DNA of 23,739 bases from Ichthyophonus hoferi (GCA_002751075.1 NAOQ01000263.1:25615-49353), one strand, 5' to 3'; positions 8,970 to 21,730 are shown, numbered from the stretch's first letter. Numbers and translations are program-made. The notes: generated by a model not told the origin, from the sequence alone.

Positions 8970-9340
8970 GTTAAATTTTCATTTATATCAATCATCTTTT
9001 TTATTGGCTGATGTTATTAACACGATCAGGATCATGGCAATCGAGTGCTTTAAAGTGTTACATTAGTGTGACATAAATTATGCGACAAAAGCTTAATATT
9101 AGAGTTTTTATTCAAACAATATATATATATATATATATATAATTATAAACAATAGTTTGTAAATTTCAGTAAAGGTTTCATTTGTAATATGTTTTTTTTA
9201 GTTTTTGTACATATCTTAATTTGTTTATTAAATTAAGTTTTATATGTTGCAATCATAATATTAATTGGCCAATATTACTACCACACTGGCGATCTTGGTA
9301 ATAGAATGCTTTAAATTAGTACGCCACAGCTATGTAGTAG
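8970..9340 (+). repeat. diverged direct duplication of ~100 bp
   Basis: Unit 1 (about 8,970-9,075) and unit 2 (about 9,220-9,340) share the order CAATCAT, ATTGGC, a TATTA block, a GATC block and TGCTTTAAA. Unit 2 contains the palindrome TTGGCCAA. Identity is low, so the duplication is old or the match partly reflects composition. Confidence 0.4.
9119..9142. repeat. AT dinucleotide microsatellite
   Basis: Uninterrupted AT repeat. Confidence 0.9.
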
Positions 9341-11054
9341 CTGCATTCAAATATTAATATTCAATAATTCTGCTAATAAATCAAAAAAATTAAGTTGAAA
9401 TCTTGGTTTGTTATTAGTACTTTAATTGAATTAGGTCTAGACTTGTACCAGATTGTATAAATTTATAGTCTAACATGAACAAGTCGACAACAAGAACAGA
9501 ATTTCGACGCTATCTCCCTGTACATGTTTTTAGGATCCCTGTGTGAGAAAGAGGGAATAAATTATTTATATAGGGAGAGATAGAATAAAATTTTAATAAT
9601 AATAAAATATACAAAGGGTTGGTGAGATGAAATGGGGAGTGGCACTACATAATAGTTTAATCTTAAAGTAAAAATGCAAAACTTACCGTTCCACTATGAA
9701 ATATAGCTACATACACAACAGAGACATGGCAACTATCGCTTCAATTATCTAATTAATTCGTGTTGGGTTCTGAAGTACTATATATAATGCAATATTTAGA
9801 CAGTATAAAAAGGTTCTGTCTGAGATAAATTGGGGACTCTCTGTTCTGTATTTATACCGAATAAAAGCTATGCAGCTTCTTATCCTAAATTATGTGCTTG
9901 CGATGGTTGCCACCCTGAATATCGGTGATATAATTACCATATAGGATGAAATTCACATAGGCCAATTGGGTTAGGATGCTGCAATAACAATTGATAAATA
10001 TTTTGTTAAAACAGGAATATTTAATTAAGCTGGGTATTTCTTTATATAGTTATAATCATTTAATATTATTAGTCATTATTATTTCTTATGTAGTCTAGAA
10101 AGAAATTGCAATCTATTGGTATTAAATGGTAATCCCAGATGATTGATCAAAACTGAACCAGCCAAAGGCAGAGATCCGGCAACTATATAATAACCCGTTT
10201 AGATCATGTATTTTTTGGTCCAGATAATTCAGTGCTTAAGCGTCCTGCCTAAGGCAAGTCCTGCTGAATTGTTCAGTAATAAAAATGACTTAGCGTATTT
10301 GTACTCTTTGTATGCAACGAGATACGCTAAAACGCCATTTAATTCGGTATTCCCTTTTTTCAAAATGAATATAGGTCACAAGAACGCTCCTGTCTCTACT
10401 TATTATTCCCAGCACATCTCATGTTGAATGAGTTATATATCAAAAATGACCGCATACACGATATGGGAGAAAAATAACTATAGTGTAAGTTAAATAATTA
10501 CTTGAGAAATTATTATGACACCTTAGTTAATTTACAATTAGAATACCAAATAATATATATAGTTAGCAATGATTAGTCAAAGAATTATAAGAGATACCGT
10601 CTATAACCGAACCTTTCTTTTTGTTATTTCTACAGTTGTACTGAATAACAAGAGTAGAACAATTGACTTCTATACCCTTGTTCAGTCGCCAAGAAAATAT
10701 TATTAATAATATTAACTATAAAAAAGTTATATTCCGGAATTCAATGTATCTTTGTAGGTGTTTATATTGCGTGTACATTTTTTAAAGAGGTTGAAAAATA
10801 CAAATAATTCGGATACCTGCCTAAAAGGCCAACTAGTCAAACATGGTGTCACTTCTCCAGATATTAACGATACCGTAACTGTTTAACTACAGCCACAATT
10901 GGATTGTAGTTATGACATAGGGCACATCGCTTAGAAAAAAAATTAAGGATGTCTGTATCTCTTGACCAATAACGTGAGTTTGAACAGGAATTATCGAAGC
11001 TTCGGCTTGTATGTTGCCGGACGACAATCTTCAAATAGAACTCTGTATCCCCGA

Positions 11055-11720
11055 TACCCGATACATATTTCTATTATTCTTATTACTATTATTACTATTA
11101 TTATTATTATTATTATTATNNNNNNNNNNNNNNNNNNNNNNNNNNNNNNNNNNNNNNNNNNNNNNNNNNNNNNNNNNNNNNNNNNNNNNNNNNNNNNNNN
11201 NNNNNNNNNNNNNNNNNNNNNNNNNNNNNNNNNNNNNNNNNNNNNNNNNNNNNNNNNNNNNNNNNNNNNNNNNNNNNNNNNNNNNNNNNNNNNNNNNNNN
11301 NNNNNNNNNNNNNNNNNNNNNNNNNNNNNNNNNNNNNNNNNNNNNNNNNNNNNNNNNNNNNNNNNNNNNNNNNNNNNNNNNNNNNNNNNNNNNNNNNNNN
11401 NNNNNNNNNNNNNNNNNNNNNNNNNNNNNNNNNNNNNNNNNNNNNNNNNNNNNNNNNNNNNNNNNNNNNNNNNNNNNNNNNNNNNNNNNNNNNNNNNNNN
11501 NNNNNNNNNNNNNNNNNNNNNNNNNNNNNNNNNNNNNNNNNNNNNNNNNNNNNNNNNNNNNNNNNNNNNNNNNNNNNNNNNNNNNNNNNNNNNNNNNNNN
11601 NNNNNNNNNNNNNNNNNNNNNNNNNNNNNNNNNNNNNNNNNNNNNNNNNNNNNNNNNNNNNNNNNNNNNNNNNNNNNNNNNNNNNNNNNTATTATTGCTA
11701 TTATTATTAGTTATTATTAA
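11055..11720. repeat. TTA/ATT microsatellite containing an assembly gap
   Basis: Positions 11,120-11,689 are N (570 bases). The left flank is a growing run of TTATTA units and the right flank continues TATTATTGCTATTATTATTA. The gap probably reflects an unresolved microsatellite; its true length is unknown. Frames that run through the N stretch are artefacts. Confidence 0.9.
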
Positions 11721-12384
11721 CGTATGAACGGATTCTATGGAATAAAATAGTTGATATAGTTAAAATTGATCAGATATATAAAAACCAAATTTGTAAAATA
11801 TTTACACTTTCACCAATGACATTGTTTCTTTAAATATTTTAAATACATTTGTTCTTTTTTCTAGGGAACAGCGAGATTGGATGCTTCATTTTTCGTATTT
11901 AAAAGGCATTCCAAGTTAAATATATAATTCTACTTATAACATAGATATATATATATATATACTAAAAAATTAACACTATTTTAATTTTCTACTGACATAA
12001 GTTTCATATAAATAATTAGTTATTACTATTATTATATGTTTATGCTGTGCATTTATAAGATTATTACATGATTTATATCTAATCCATGCATAGACACAGG
12101 AATTAAATAATTCGACATGAGCGGAATGTAAATGACAAATTAGCCCATGAGCAAGAAAGGGCTAGAATATAAGTCCGTTGAAAATGTAAAAATTGTAATT
12201 AGGTGTTCTATTGGCTATTATTGAGATGAACTACCAAAACCTATAGTGATTGCAACATAATATTATATTAATAATTATTGGCTTATCACTCCCTTCATCC
12301 CTCCATTAAAATTCCATTGCGCTAAGCGTTAGATTAACACTTAGTTCAACATTTAATCACTAAATAAACTAAAATAAACAATAT

Positions 12385-12460
12385 CTTATTATTTAATAAT
12401 TGATTAATTATTATTTAAACACAAAAATAATAATTAATTGATAATTAATTAAATAATCAC
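12385..12460. repeat. AT-rich inverted repeat
   Basis: ATTTAATAATTGATTAATTA on the left faces TAATTAATTGATAATTAATT-type sequence on the right, across a short AAACACAAAA spacer. The long AT stem has a few bulges. It is unlikely to be functional beyond structure. Confidence 0.6.
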
Positions 12461-12781
12461 TATTTATTACACTAACAACCCAAAACAAAAGTGTCATCTA
12501 TACCTGTTAGCTGTGACTATATTTCAATTTAATCATTATCGCACTGATCATCCAGCCCCTTAACGGTAACGCCCATCATAAAGAAGTTTATTATTTCTAC
12601 CATATATTATGTTATATTCCTATTAATAAATATAATATATATGTGCATATTTATATATGTACATGTATACATATATATTGTTTTTAATAATAGTTAGTTT
12701 CATTTCCTTAGGTGTATTTACATAGGGAATAGGTGGTTATAATTAATATATTATTTCTAGTGGTATGATAGTATACAGTGT

Positions 12782-12790
12782 TATATAAAA
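12782..12790 (+). promoter_or_regulatory. possible TATA box for LIS1
   Basis: TATATAAAA lies 75 bases upstream of the LIS1 ATG. Spacing would allow a short 5' UTR. In DNA this AT-rich such a match occurs by chance often, so this is only a candidate. Confidence 0.2.
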
Positions 12791-12864
12791 CATTTGTTGG
12801 TCATTATTATTTATGGCTTGGTATAACTGTTATTAACTCTTTAGTTTATAATATTCTCGCCAAG

Positions 12865-15800
12865 ATGGTTCTCTCTGGAAAGCAGCAGGAGGAGCTGTAA
12901 GTGTCTTGTTTTTTTTTAATGTATTTGTATGTATACATGTAAGTAGGTAGGTATGTTGGTGTGACTGTAAATGTGTGTAGTCTGTATTTTTTTTTTTTGA
13001 ATGCTTAATTTTTTGTCTATCTGTAATAAGATACCAATACTTAGAACTAAGATATATATGTTTGACTTGGTTTGTAAATGATATAGTATGTGGAGCCAGA
13101 GAAAAGGGGAAGATTTGAATTTGTATGATTATGGCTTATATCTCTAATATAATCACAAATCAATGTAACGTGTGTGGTTAATGATGTTATATACTATATA
13201 TATATATGCATTTTCTGTGGAATTGAATGGTTGCAGTGGTGTATAGATTAGAAAATTGCTAAAATATTTTATTTAATAGATTTTTATTGGTACTATTTGT
13301 ATGTATGATATATTATGTAATATAGTAATATAGTGGCTAGCGGTATTATGTAGTATATTTTTTATTATATCAATCATATATTGTGTAGTGTAGTATACAG
13401 TGTAATATGTAGTATATTAATCTATATCAGATTGTATAATAACATGTACATATATATATTTGCTTTGATGTCGTCATATGATTATCACCAATAATATGCC
13501 GCCTACCCCTTATCCTCTCCAATCATACTCTTACTCTACAGACATAAAGCTATATTCGACTATTTAATTACCAATAAATTTAATGAAACGGCAAAGGTCT
13601 TCCAAGAGGAGTCTATGGTAGATGATCTAGATGACATAACGTTAAAGAGGATAGCAGGTAAGGGAGTAAGGGGGGAAAAGATAGTAGCTTGGAGAGAGAG
13701 AGAGGGGGGGTGGGGGGTGGGGTTGATTGGTGATAGATTGATAGGGTTAGTACTATACATATGTATGTATTAACATGTGCGTATGTAGGCATTATCATGC
13801 TATTTTACTATCATATTGGTATGCAATTGTGTTATTGCACCCTTCCACTGTTATACTATTATATTATCACACTCTTCTACTGTTATACTATGCTACAGCC
13901 TCGTCTATAAATATATGCATATATATACCTATCTACTTGGTCACATACTCAATATTAAAATTCTGTGAAATCCCAACATCTGACCTGCATTAATATTTTA
14001 ATTTTATGCGTACAGGATTATTGGAGAAGAAATGGGTGTCAGTCGTCCGGTTACAAAAAAAGGTTGTTTTTTATATAGATATATAGTGTGTATATATGTA
14101 TATATGATACATATTAGGCAGTGTAAATGTATCTATTGGATATTGTATACATTATATAAAGTGCATCTCTCTAATGAACCAATCATACTACCCCTTTAAA
14201 GTATTGCCTCACTATTACAGTCCTATAAATAGGGTATACCTAAATGAGGTAATTTCGAGTCAGTGACTTGAACTGCACGAAATACCATCACATCTAAACA
14301 AATGGCCTGATTGGTTAGTGAGATTATTGATAACATAAACTAATATAGGCTATAATATACTGTAATAATCTACGCTTGTACATATATTTTACTTGATTTG
14401 AGGATTTGCCTGTTTGGGTAATATTCTTAATAATTTATATATATATATATATGTATATGCAATCAGAAAAGATAATGTGTACACTTATAACATCATACAG
14501 TACATATTACGATGTACATAAATACCTATAGACATACATGGTAAATAGGAGGCATGTGATTGGCTTGAATAAAAATTAACGCGAGTAATTTATTAGTTGG
14601 CTATGAGATATCAAAGGGTTACATCTATCAGAATGGCTAATATAACATGCCATTGATCAGGTGATGGATCTAGAGCAGAGAGTTGGCCAATTAACAGAGG
14701 AGGTCAGTCAAGGAGCCACTAGAAAACCAGATAACAAAAGTAAATATTAAATGTGATTGGGGTGAGGGAGTTTAAAAGTCTTTCTTGTATGGGATATGAT
14801 TGGGTCTTAATTAGTTTAGTATTAGTTAGGCTAGGTATAGGGTTGAGGATATCCTTTTAGGTAGGTGGGTAGGTATATGCACGTCCTAATATGTATTATA
14901 TGATGCTATAATATACTACAATATTATATAATTATAATAATAAAATACAACATAACACATTATAACATAAAATATAATTACAAAAATAGGAAAGCTAATA
15001 GATAGGATACAAGATACAATCAGTGAGGGATCCTTTTATGAAATCTAAGAAGGTTATTAATTTTAATTCATCCAATTACAGACTGGATTCCAAGACCACC
15101 AGAACGATATATGATGAGGGGACACAGGGAGCCTATCACCTGCGGTAAAGGATTTTAAAATTATTTACTTTTTAAAAAATATATGCTTGAAGTTCTATTT
15201 GTCTTGAGTTAGATGACAGTTTGTCTACCTAATCATTTTATGTTATGTTTATAAATACCATCCTCTGGTATGTTATTATATTACGTAATCAACCAATAAT
15301 TGATTAAAAAAATTGTTGTTATTTTTAATTTTAGATGTGAGTTGCGCGAATAACCATGTTGGCCTATTGGTTGATGCTATTGGTATGTTTTTTATATATT
15401 ATATATTTCCATCTCACAAAGTGCCCTATATATATATATATGCTATCATACTATCCTATTAACACATACCCGCCCACTTACCTGCTCTCTCTCATCAAAT
15501 ACACACACCTATCATATTATCATGCTAACTTATATACAAACACCTGCCTATGCTTCCTCCTTGCCTCTCTCCCTCTCTCTCTCTATCCCTCTCTCTCTCT
15601 CTCCCTCTCCACCTACAGTTCGTTTCCACCCTGTCTTCAGTCTTTGTGTCAGTACATCCGAGGATGCCACTATAAAGATATGGGATTTCGAAACTGGAGA
15701 ATTTGAAAGAACACTTAAGGTATGGTATATATATAGATATGTATGTATGTATGTATGCTAAAGGTATGTAGGTACATTAGATTTACCACTATAAACCGTG

Positions 15801-18800
15801 TGATTGGGTTTTGTATATCAATGATCTTATAGATTTTAAGACATATACATCCTATTAGTATAGAATAAGAGAGTACATGCATTGATATTTTTAAATACTT
15901 ACTCCTAGTGAAATGAATGATTCTGATATCTTTACTGACCGATAATATAACAGGGACATACGAATATAGTCCAGGATGTGGCCTTTGACCACTCAGGAAA
16001 CCTTATGGGTAGGCAGTATATGTTATATTATAGTGTATTTTATATTATAGTGAACGTTGTATTATAGTTTATGTTGTATTATAGTGTATATTATCTTGTA
16101 GTGTATGTTATGTTATAGTGTACGTTATATTATAGGGTATTTTATTGTATTTAATCGAATGGCAATACAGGAGTATAATTAAAGGTCAATAATAATTGGT
16201 CGTATCGTCTATTGTTCACAGCATCTTGCTCGGCTGATCTTACTGTCAAGCTATGGGACTTCCAAACCTATGAGTGTATTAAAACATTACATGGTAAGAT
16301 AGAGTATGGTATGGTAGGATATTGTAATATGTGTGTTTTCAAAGACATTTCATGGTAAGACAAGGTATAAGTAATATATATAGGATATTGGATATAGTAG
16401 AATAGGGTAGGATATTATATGATATATTTGTATGTGTATATCATCTCTGATTGCCAAGTAGTAGATATATTTTTATGCCCTGATTCTATTTGTTGTTAGT
16501 TATCACATGACCTCTAAGAGGGAAGCAATAATGGTGAGAGGATAGATCAAGAGTAGAAAGTTAAACACGCCATTTACCTATCATTTCTTTGTGAATTAAT
16601 CCATATGTGGTTCGATGTTGTGATTTGATTGGCTATATAGGTCATGATCACAACGTGTCAGGAGTGGTGTTCCTACCCTCGGGTGATCATATCCTATCAG
16701 CTTCCAGGGATAAAACTATTAAGATGTGGGAGGTTGCTACTGGGTAAGCACACGATATAAATATAGGTTTAATTTTAAATATATATATATATATAAACAT
16801 GTTATTTCTGTCTTTCTCGTATTTGATCTTTCTATCTGTCTGTTAATTAATATTTCTTCTTTATATGGCTTATCTCTGTTGCTTATAGTGATTGGATAGA
16901 TATATATTCGTATATATATATTGGATAAATGTAGCATTCTATATTTGTTTCTATTAACATCTTTTGTAATTATTATTTTTAAAAATAATATCTTATCACA
17001 TATATATTCATCTATTTTTATTTTATCAGCTATTGTATCCGCACATTTAAAGGCCATAGTGATTGGGTAAGATCCGTAGCCGTTAATCTAGATGGATCTC
17101 TCTTTGCGTCATGCTCCAATGATAAGGTAGAGACTGATGTTTTAAGCATGTTATTCTATTATTTTGATTGGTGGTTATTTTTGTGGTTGAATTTTTATTG
17201 AAGTTATTGTTGTTGTGTGATTGGTGCTAGACGGTACTTATTATGTTTTGGGATGTTATATTGAATTGAATTTCTTATATGAATTAGTATGTACTCATAC
17301 TATTATACTATAGTACTAACTATTATTATTATTATTATTATTATTTTGCTATTATACTACTACACCTTCGTACACCATACACCTCAATCTAATCTAATCA
17401 CCCCTTCTAGGAGGCCCGTGTATGGAGTCCTGGTAGTACCGACTGCAAGATGGTACTAAGGGGCCATGAACACGTGATTGAATGTGTTGCATTCGCCAAT
17501 CATGAAGCACTACCTTTTATAGGTGAACTGATGGCCGGAGATAAGGTATATTTTTTCATGCTATAGCATGTTATTCTGTCTGTATAATATATCGATCTAA
17601 ATATGATTGGTATAGATAAGTTTGGCCATTGTTTATGTGTGTATGTATATGTGTATTTGCATTTAGTTATCTGGTTATGTTATATTTGGAGTTGAATAAT
17701 TTTATATAGTTGTATTAAGATTTATATATATGTAATGTATGTATGTGTGTATGTATGTATGATCTCTTACTTTGTACCTATATATTAAATGCCCACTCAT
17801 ACATACACAATAAAACCTTCTCTCGCACTTCTATGGTTAGTTACTCCTTTAAATATGTTACGTACTCACTCCAGCAGGATTGTATTTGTTAATCATAATA
17901 TAATTATTTTATTGGTCCAATTGTTCATACCTAGTTTTGCTTGGTTGCACAGTTTTTATTTTTTTCCTTCCAACTCTGTCGATTTTACTATAAGTATCCA
18001 ATCATATAACTCTATTTTAAAAATATTTTTATTGTATAATTATATAGAAATTATTTTATTGATCTAAAGTATCCATTTCTATTTTTAATTGCTTTTTTTT
18101 ATTGATCTATAGAAATCGAAAACCGTTCCTACTGGTGACTTTGTGGCCACTGGGTCACGTGACAAGACGATTAAGATCTGGGAATTGAGCACTGGTCGCT
18201 GTCTGAACACATTGGTAACCTTACACTACCACTACTACTATTAGATAGATAGGTGATTGTATTATATTGTATTGTATTTTATATATTTTTATTTTCTTTA
18301 ATTTTTTTTTTAGGTTTTATTTTTTTTTGTATAATACTATCTCTACTAAGACCATATATTTTCCCAGATATAATGACGAAATAGTAATAATGAAATATAG
18401 CATAATATAACAACATACCATAACCTTTATATAATACACTTTCTTTCTCTCACCGCTATATTATATTATTCTTGTACAAATCCTCTCTTTATGTATATCT
18501 ACTTTGTCCACATATACTCCCTTCCTTGCTATACGCTATACAATTACACATTTTATTGGTCTGCTTCCATTGGTTCCATTATTATGCTTTCCTTTAAAAC
18601 TTACTGAAGAAAATGTAACTTTTCTGGGCGTATAATACGATTTAAAATATCTATTATTATGAACTTTTTTAAAAATTTATTTTTATTTATCATTGGTGGG
18701 CCCTGTAGACGGGGCACGATAATTGGGTGAGAACCCTTCGATTCCATCCACGAGGCAAACTCCTTCTCTCTGGGGGAGACGACAAGGTAGGATATGTAAC

Positions 18801-19145
18801 TTGTATCCACTTAGAACTGAACGTTAAAACTTGTTTTAGTTGTATCTATATATCAGAATGGCTTTGTGGGTATATATTTATATGCTATAATTGACTTTTA
18901 GACTACCACACACATATCTACACCTATACCCACTAACCTAACTTGTTTACCCCCTCTCTCTCCCTCTCTCCCTCCCCTTACCCTACCCCTAGACTATCCG
19001 TGTGTGGGACATACCCACGGGCCGTCTCCTTAAGACCCTAGATGCACACGATCATTTCTGCTCTACACTAGATATACACAATACCTCTCCCTTGGTCATT
19101 ACTGGTTCTATTGACAAATCTATTAAAGTCTGGGAGTGTCGTTAA
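12865..19145 (+). CDS. PAFAH1B1: LIS1 / PAFAH1B1 homologue, 14 exons, 410 aa
   Basis: Exons: 12,865-12,896; 13,542-13,657; 14,016-14,062; 14,661-14,739; 15,082-15,144; 15,619-15,719; 15,954-16,008; 16,222-16,293; 16,641-16,743; 17,030-17,126; 17,411-17,545; 18,113-18,214; 18,709-18,786; 18,993-19,145. All GT-AG, phases consistent, total 1,233 nt. The 410 residues equal the human length. Family knowledge: LIS1 is a homodimeric regulator that opens autoinhibited dynein and works with NudE/NDEL1 in spindle positioning and nuclear migration. Visible parts are the start [11 protein letters not shown], a LisH motif (about 7-39), a coiled coil (about 51-85) and seven WD40 repeats from about 104. Markers include [37 protein letters not shown] and the end WECR. 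Arg316 and Trp340, positions of dynein contacts in human LIS1, are present at the same numbers. The ATG has A at -3 and G at +4. One donor (exon 3, GTTGTT) is weak. Confidence 0.97.
15556..15611 (+). repeat. CT-rich tract before LIS1 exon 6
   Basis: A long TCTC/CCCTCT run ends about seven bases before the exon 6 acceptor. It probably serves as the polypyrimidine tract and is much longer than those of most other introns here. Intron 13 has a similar one just before exon 14. Confidence 0.75.
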
Positions 19146-19149
19146 TAAA
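19144..19149 (+). terminator. AATAAA overlapping the LIS1 stop codon
   Basis: The TAA stop is at 19,143-19,145 and AATAAA begins inside it. If used, the 3' UTR would be only some 15-30 bases. No other perfect AATAAA was noticed in the next few hundred bases, although ATTAAA variants exist further on (near 19,478 and 19,568). Confidence 0.35.
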
Positions 19150-19800
19150 CATAGTTAGATATATGCTTATGTGTATGTGTAGGTATATATATATATCTAG
19201 GCATAGGTATAGATATAGGTATAGATATAATGTATATGTTTGTATATGTATAATGTATAATTGGTATATAATTGTATCTATATTTTTAACAATTATATCA
19301 TATAAATATTGGACGCTATAACTATATATATATATTCATAACATGAGGGCCTTGTATATATGTTATTCTGTATACACGAGGTAGAAATATTTATATATAC
19401 CAGAATGTTTATTTAATTATAAACCCTATCTTAGGTTTGTTTGGGGTATATATATTTTTAGGCTTGTAAGAATTTGCATTATTAAATATTTATTTGATAT
19501 CTTATAGTTTTAAATGGCTGTTATTTTATGTTTTTGAATTTTTATAACGTTACCTTCTCATAATAATTAAATTAAAAGTCGAATTGAACATGCTGTACAA
19601 GAGATATAGAGCTGGTGGCAGTAAGTATGTGAGTATACATATATATAGAAAAAGGAATATTTGAATAATTCGAATATTTCGTTATCTAGTTGTAATTATC
19701 GAATATTATTGGCAATTGCTATTGCAGTCCAATCATAATCATACTCCTTGAAGTAGTAGCAGTAGTAGCAATAATCATATTTTAAAAAATAATATTTATT
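19150..19800. other. AT-rich sequence downstream of LIS1
   Basis: Contains TATATA and GGTATAGATATA runs (about 19,180-19,240) and a near-palindrome around 19,657-19,682 (GAATATTTGAAT facing ATTCGAATATTTC). No gene seen. Confidence 0.6.
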
Positions 19801-19807
19801 TACTTTA

Positions 19808-20220
19808 TACATTTCTTTATATAGCTATAATCATTTATTATTATTAGCAATACTATTGCATATATACTCAGAAAAAATAGCTAACACAATCTAAACCTGA
19901 CAAGCACTCCGGTATACAAGGGCGCACGTTTAAACACTCCTTAACTATAAATGGATATAGATAGAGGTCACAAGGATTCAGCCTGTCTACTTATTTCTGA
20001 CACTTCTGTAAATACATGCTATATACACATAAATATTTTTTGAGTTATTCTTCTCATTTTAAAGGAATTATAAGCTCTTGAATACTATATTACATATCAC
20101 ATAACGAAAAGAATTTGAAATGATAGTTTTTTACTGCAATAAAGGTCCTAATGTTTTTTTTTTTTTTGTTCTCCTTTTGATCGAGAAAATTATCGTTTTG
20201 ATCGAAAATCCTCATAATAT
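19808..20220 (+). repeat. dispersed repeat, copy B (composite)
   Basis: The right part (20,031-20,220) matches copy A at 3,541-3,775 in the same orientation. The left part shares blocks with 10,035-10,400: ATTTCTTTATATAG-TATAATCATTTA, a TTATTAG block, then GGTCACAAG and CTGTCT-CTACTTATT. This suggests one longer family of which each copy keeps different pieces. No protein-coding remnant was recognised. Confidence 0.5.
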
Positions 20221-21700
20221 AATGATAATAATAACAAACCGTTGAACCAATTCATTATCTTAATAATTTGCACAATATTTGCCTTGGTAATGGTAGATTC
20301 CAATACCTATTATGAAGGGATATAACATGATTTTTGGTAAATGCTCACATTTGGCATTGATTGTGTTATAAATCCTCATGAAAATAATGTGTATATCTCT
20401 TTATATGACTTGATTACATCAAGTTTTTGTATTTAGTGTGAGAGAGATTTTGTCGGATTTAAGCCGTAGATAGTTTATATTCCAATTTTAAAATTATAGC
20501 CAATGGTGCTTGTACAGGGAAATATAATTTAAATCCAATAATATAATATCGATTTATTCTACAAATGAATTAATAGCACGCGGGTTTCAAATTGAACTAT
20601 TATTGGTTGACAAAATTTGTAATTTATACTATATTAGGAAATACTTCATCACAGTTAGATTGCGTAGATCACCTAATCAGATTCGTACAATCAAGATCCT
20701 ATAGGATAAACCTAATACATGATACGAAGTAAACACGCAGATCGGCCAAAATTCTGGTAACATTCGGATCATACAACGATTGGTCCATTATTAGTTGATA
20801 GCTACGTTCTTAATTAAGTAAAATTTATTAGTCAATGCATAGAATTGTATCACTAACGTTAAATGAGATAATTGGCTATACAGCCAATCATTAGGACACA
20901 ATATTATTAGATCATTTAGACAAGATTAGATAACTCCATTGATGAACCGAACTGTGATGGACACTCGCAATCAACGCATGTTGCGGAAGGATAAAGGAAC
21001 AGAAGCAACTAATAATAAGTACGCTTTCTAACAAAGACTCTATACTATATCTATACAGTTCCTATACGGCTTTTACGCGGTTTTTTTTATACGCTTCTAA
21101 ACTCTAAACACAATTTACAAAGACAATATCATTTGAACACGACTCTTTATTCACCAATTTTTCACGTTCAGCTTTAGCTATCAGTGATAAATTTAGTCGT
21201 ATTTTCTCTTTGCTTAATACAAACCACTACTATTCGACTGTGTAAGATCTCCTTTTTAACTGTTCTTATTATGCCCATATACTTTTATTACCAACACTGG
21301 CCATCATGAAGCTCATAACTCGAGAAATCAGGGATGCAACACTGACGATCCTCTTACTCATACGCTAGTGTAGTTGTATTTCTCTATTGAAGATAGCGAG
21401 AGGGTGAGGCTGAGAGCGCCAATGCGAATCGAATCAACGGGTCTAGCTTCGATTTACGTCGGCCCCAGGTCAGACCTACCGCTTTGCATTATCAAAACCC
21501 TGTGATCTTTAATATATATATTGTAACACCACTACATTACAGTGGCTTCACCTAGACTTTCCCATTTATAATTAAGTGACCTAGTGAGCTCCGCACATAC
21601 ACGGAGAAAGTTAGAATATATTTTTTAAAAAAAAATTATTTTGCTGTCACATAGGCTAGTATATATGTTGTGTATTTTATAAGTATTAACATGTGTACAG
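20221..21700. other. intergenic stretch, no gene seen
   Basis: Mostly AT-rich. A less AT-rich patch at about 21,300-21,490 has short frames on both strands (for example a 20-codon plus frame from 21,306) but none convincing. It contains ATTACCAACA at 21,287-21,296, repeated at 22,312-22,321. A perfect ATTGGCT/AGCCAAT hairpin sits at 20,871-20,888. Confidence 0.5.
20871..20888. repeat. perfect 7-bp hairpin of paired ATTGG/CCAAT
   Basis: ATTGGCT and AGCCAAT face each other across a 4-base loop. It is one of the many ATTGG/CCAAT pentamers in the window and the only tight inverted pair noticed. Confidence 0.7.
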
Positions 21701-21730
21701 AACATGGGTACATTCGAGACACCACACCAC

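Larger units (their letters stand above)
8702..11119. other. intergenic region between divergent genes, left part
   Basis: No gene is supported. A TATATAAA at 8,713-8,720 (minus strand) lies only about 12 bases upstream of the BuGZ ATG, which is too close to be a convincing TATA box. The region contains a diverged duplication (about 8,970-9,075 and 9,220-9,340), an AT microsatellite (9,119-9,142) and a segment at about 10,035-10,400 with blocks shared with 19,808-19,990. Short hairpins include TAGCGTAT/ATACGCTA near 10,292-10,330 and AACTACA/TGTAGTT near 10,885-10,911. A 73-codon plus frame at 10,206-10,427 has no recognisable content. Confidence 0.6.
11721..12864. other. upstream region of the LIS1 gene
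   Basis: AT-rich DNA with no coding signal. It should hold the LIS1 promoter and 5' UTR. Visible items are an AT repeat at 11,946-11,961, an inverted repeat at 12,385-12,460 and a TATATAAAA at 12,782-12,790. No transcription start can be fixed from the sequence, and a non-coding first exon could be hidden here. Confidence 0.55.

Noticed and set aside
10206-10427. 73-codon plus-strand frame
   Set aside because: It overlaps a dispersed repeat segment and shows no recognisable motif or splice context.
10962-11727. Long plus-strand frames running through the N block
   Set aside because: They are open only because N cannot encode a stop, and their ends are a TTA/ATT microsatellite.
15356-15761. 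Plus-strand frames overlapping LIS1 exon 6
   Set aside because: They run from AT- and CT-rich intron into the exon. The true exon begins at 15,619 after a CAG acceptor.
16737-17057. 106-codon minus-strand frame
   Set aside because: It lies across LIS1 intron 9 and exon 10 on the opposite strand and is made of Ile/Tyr-rich AT translation.
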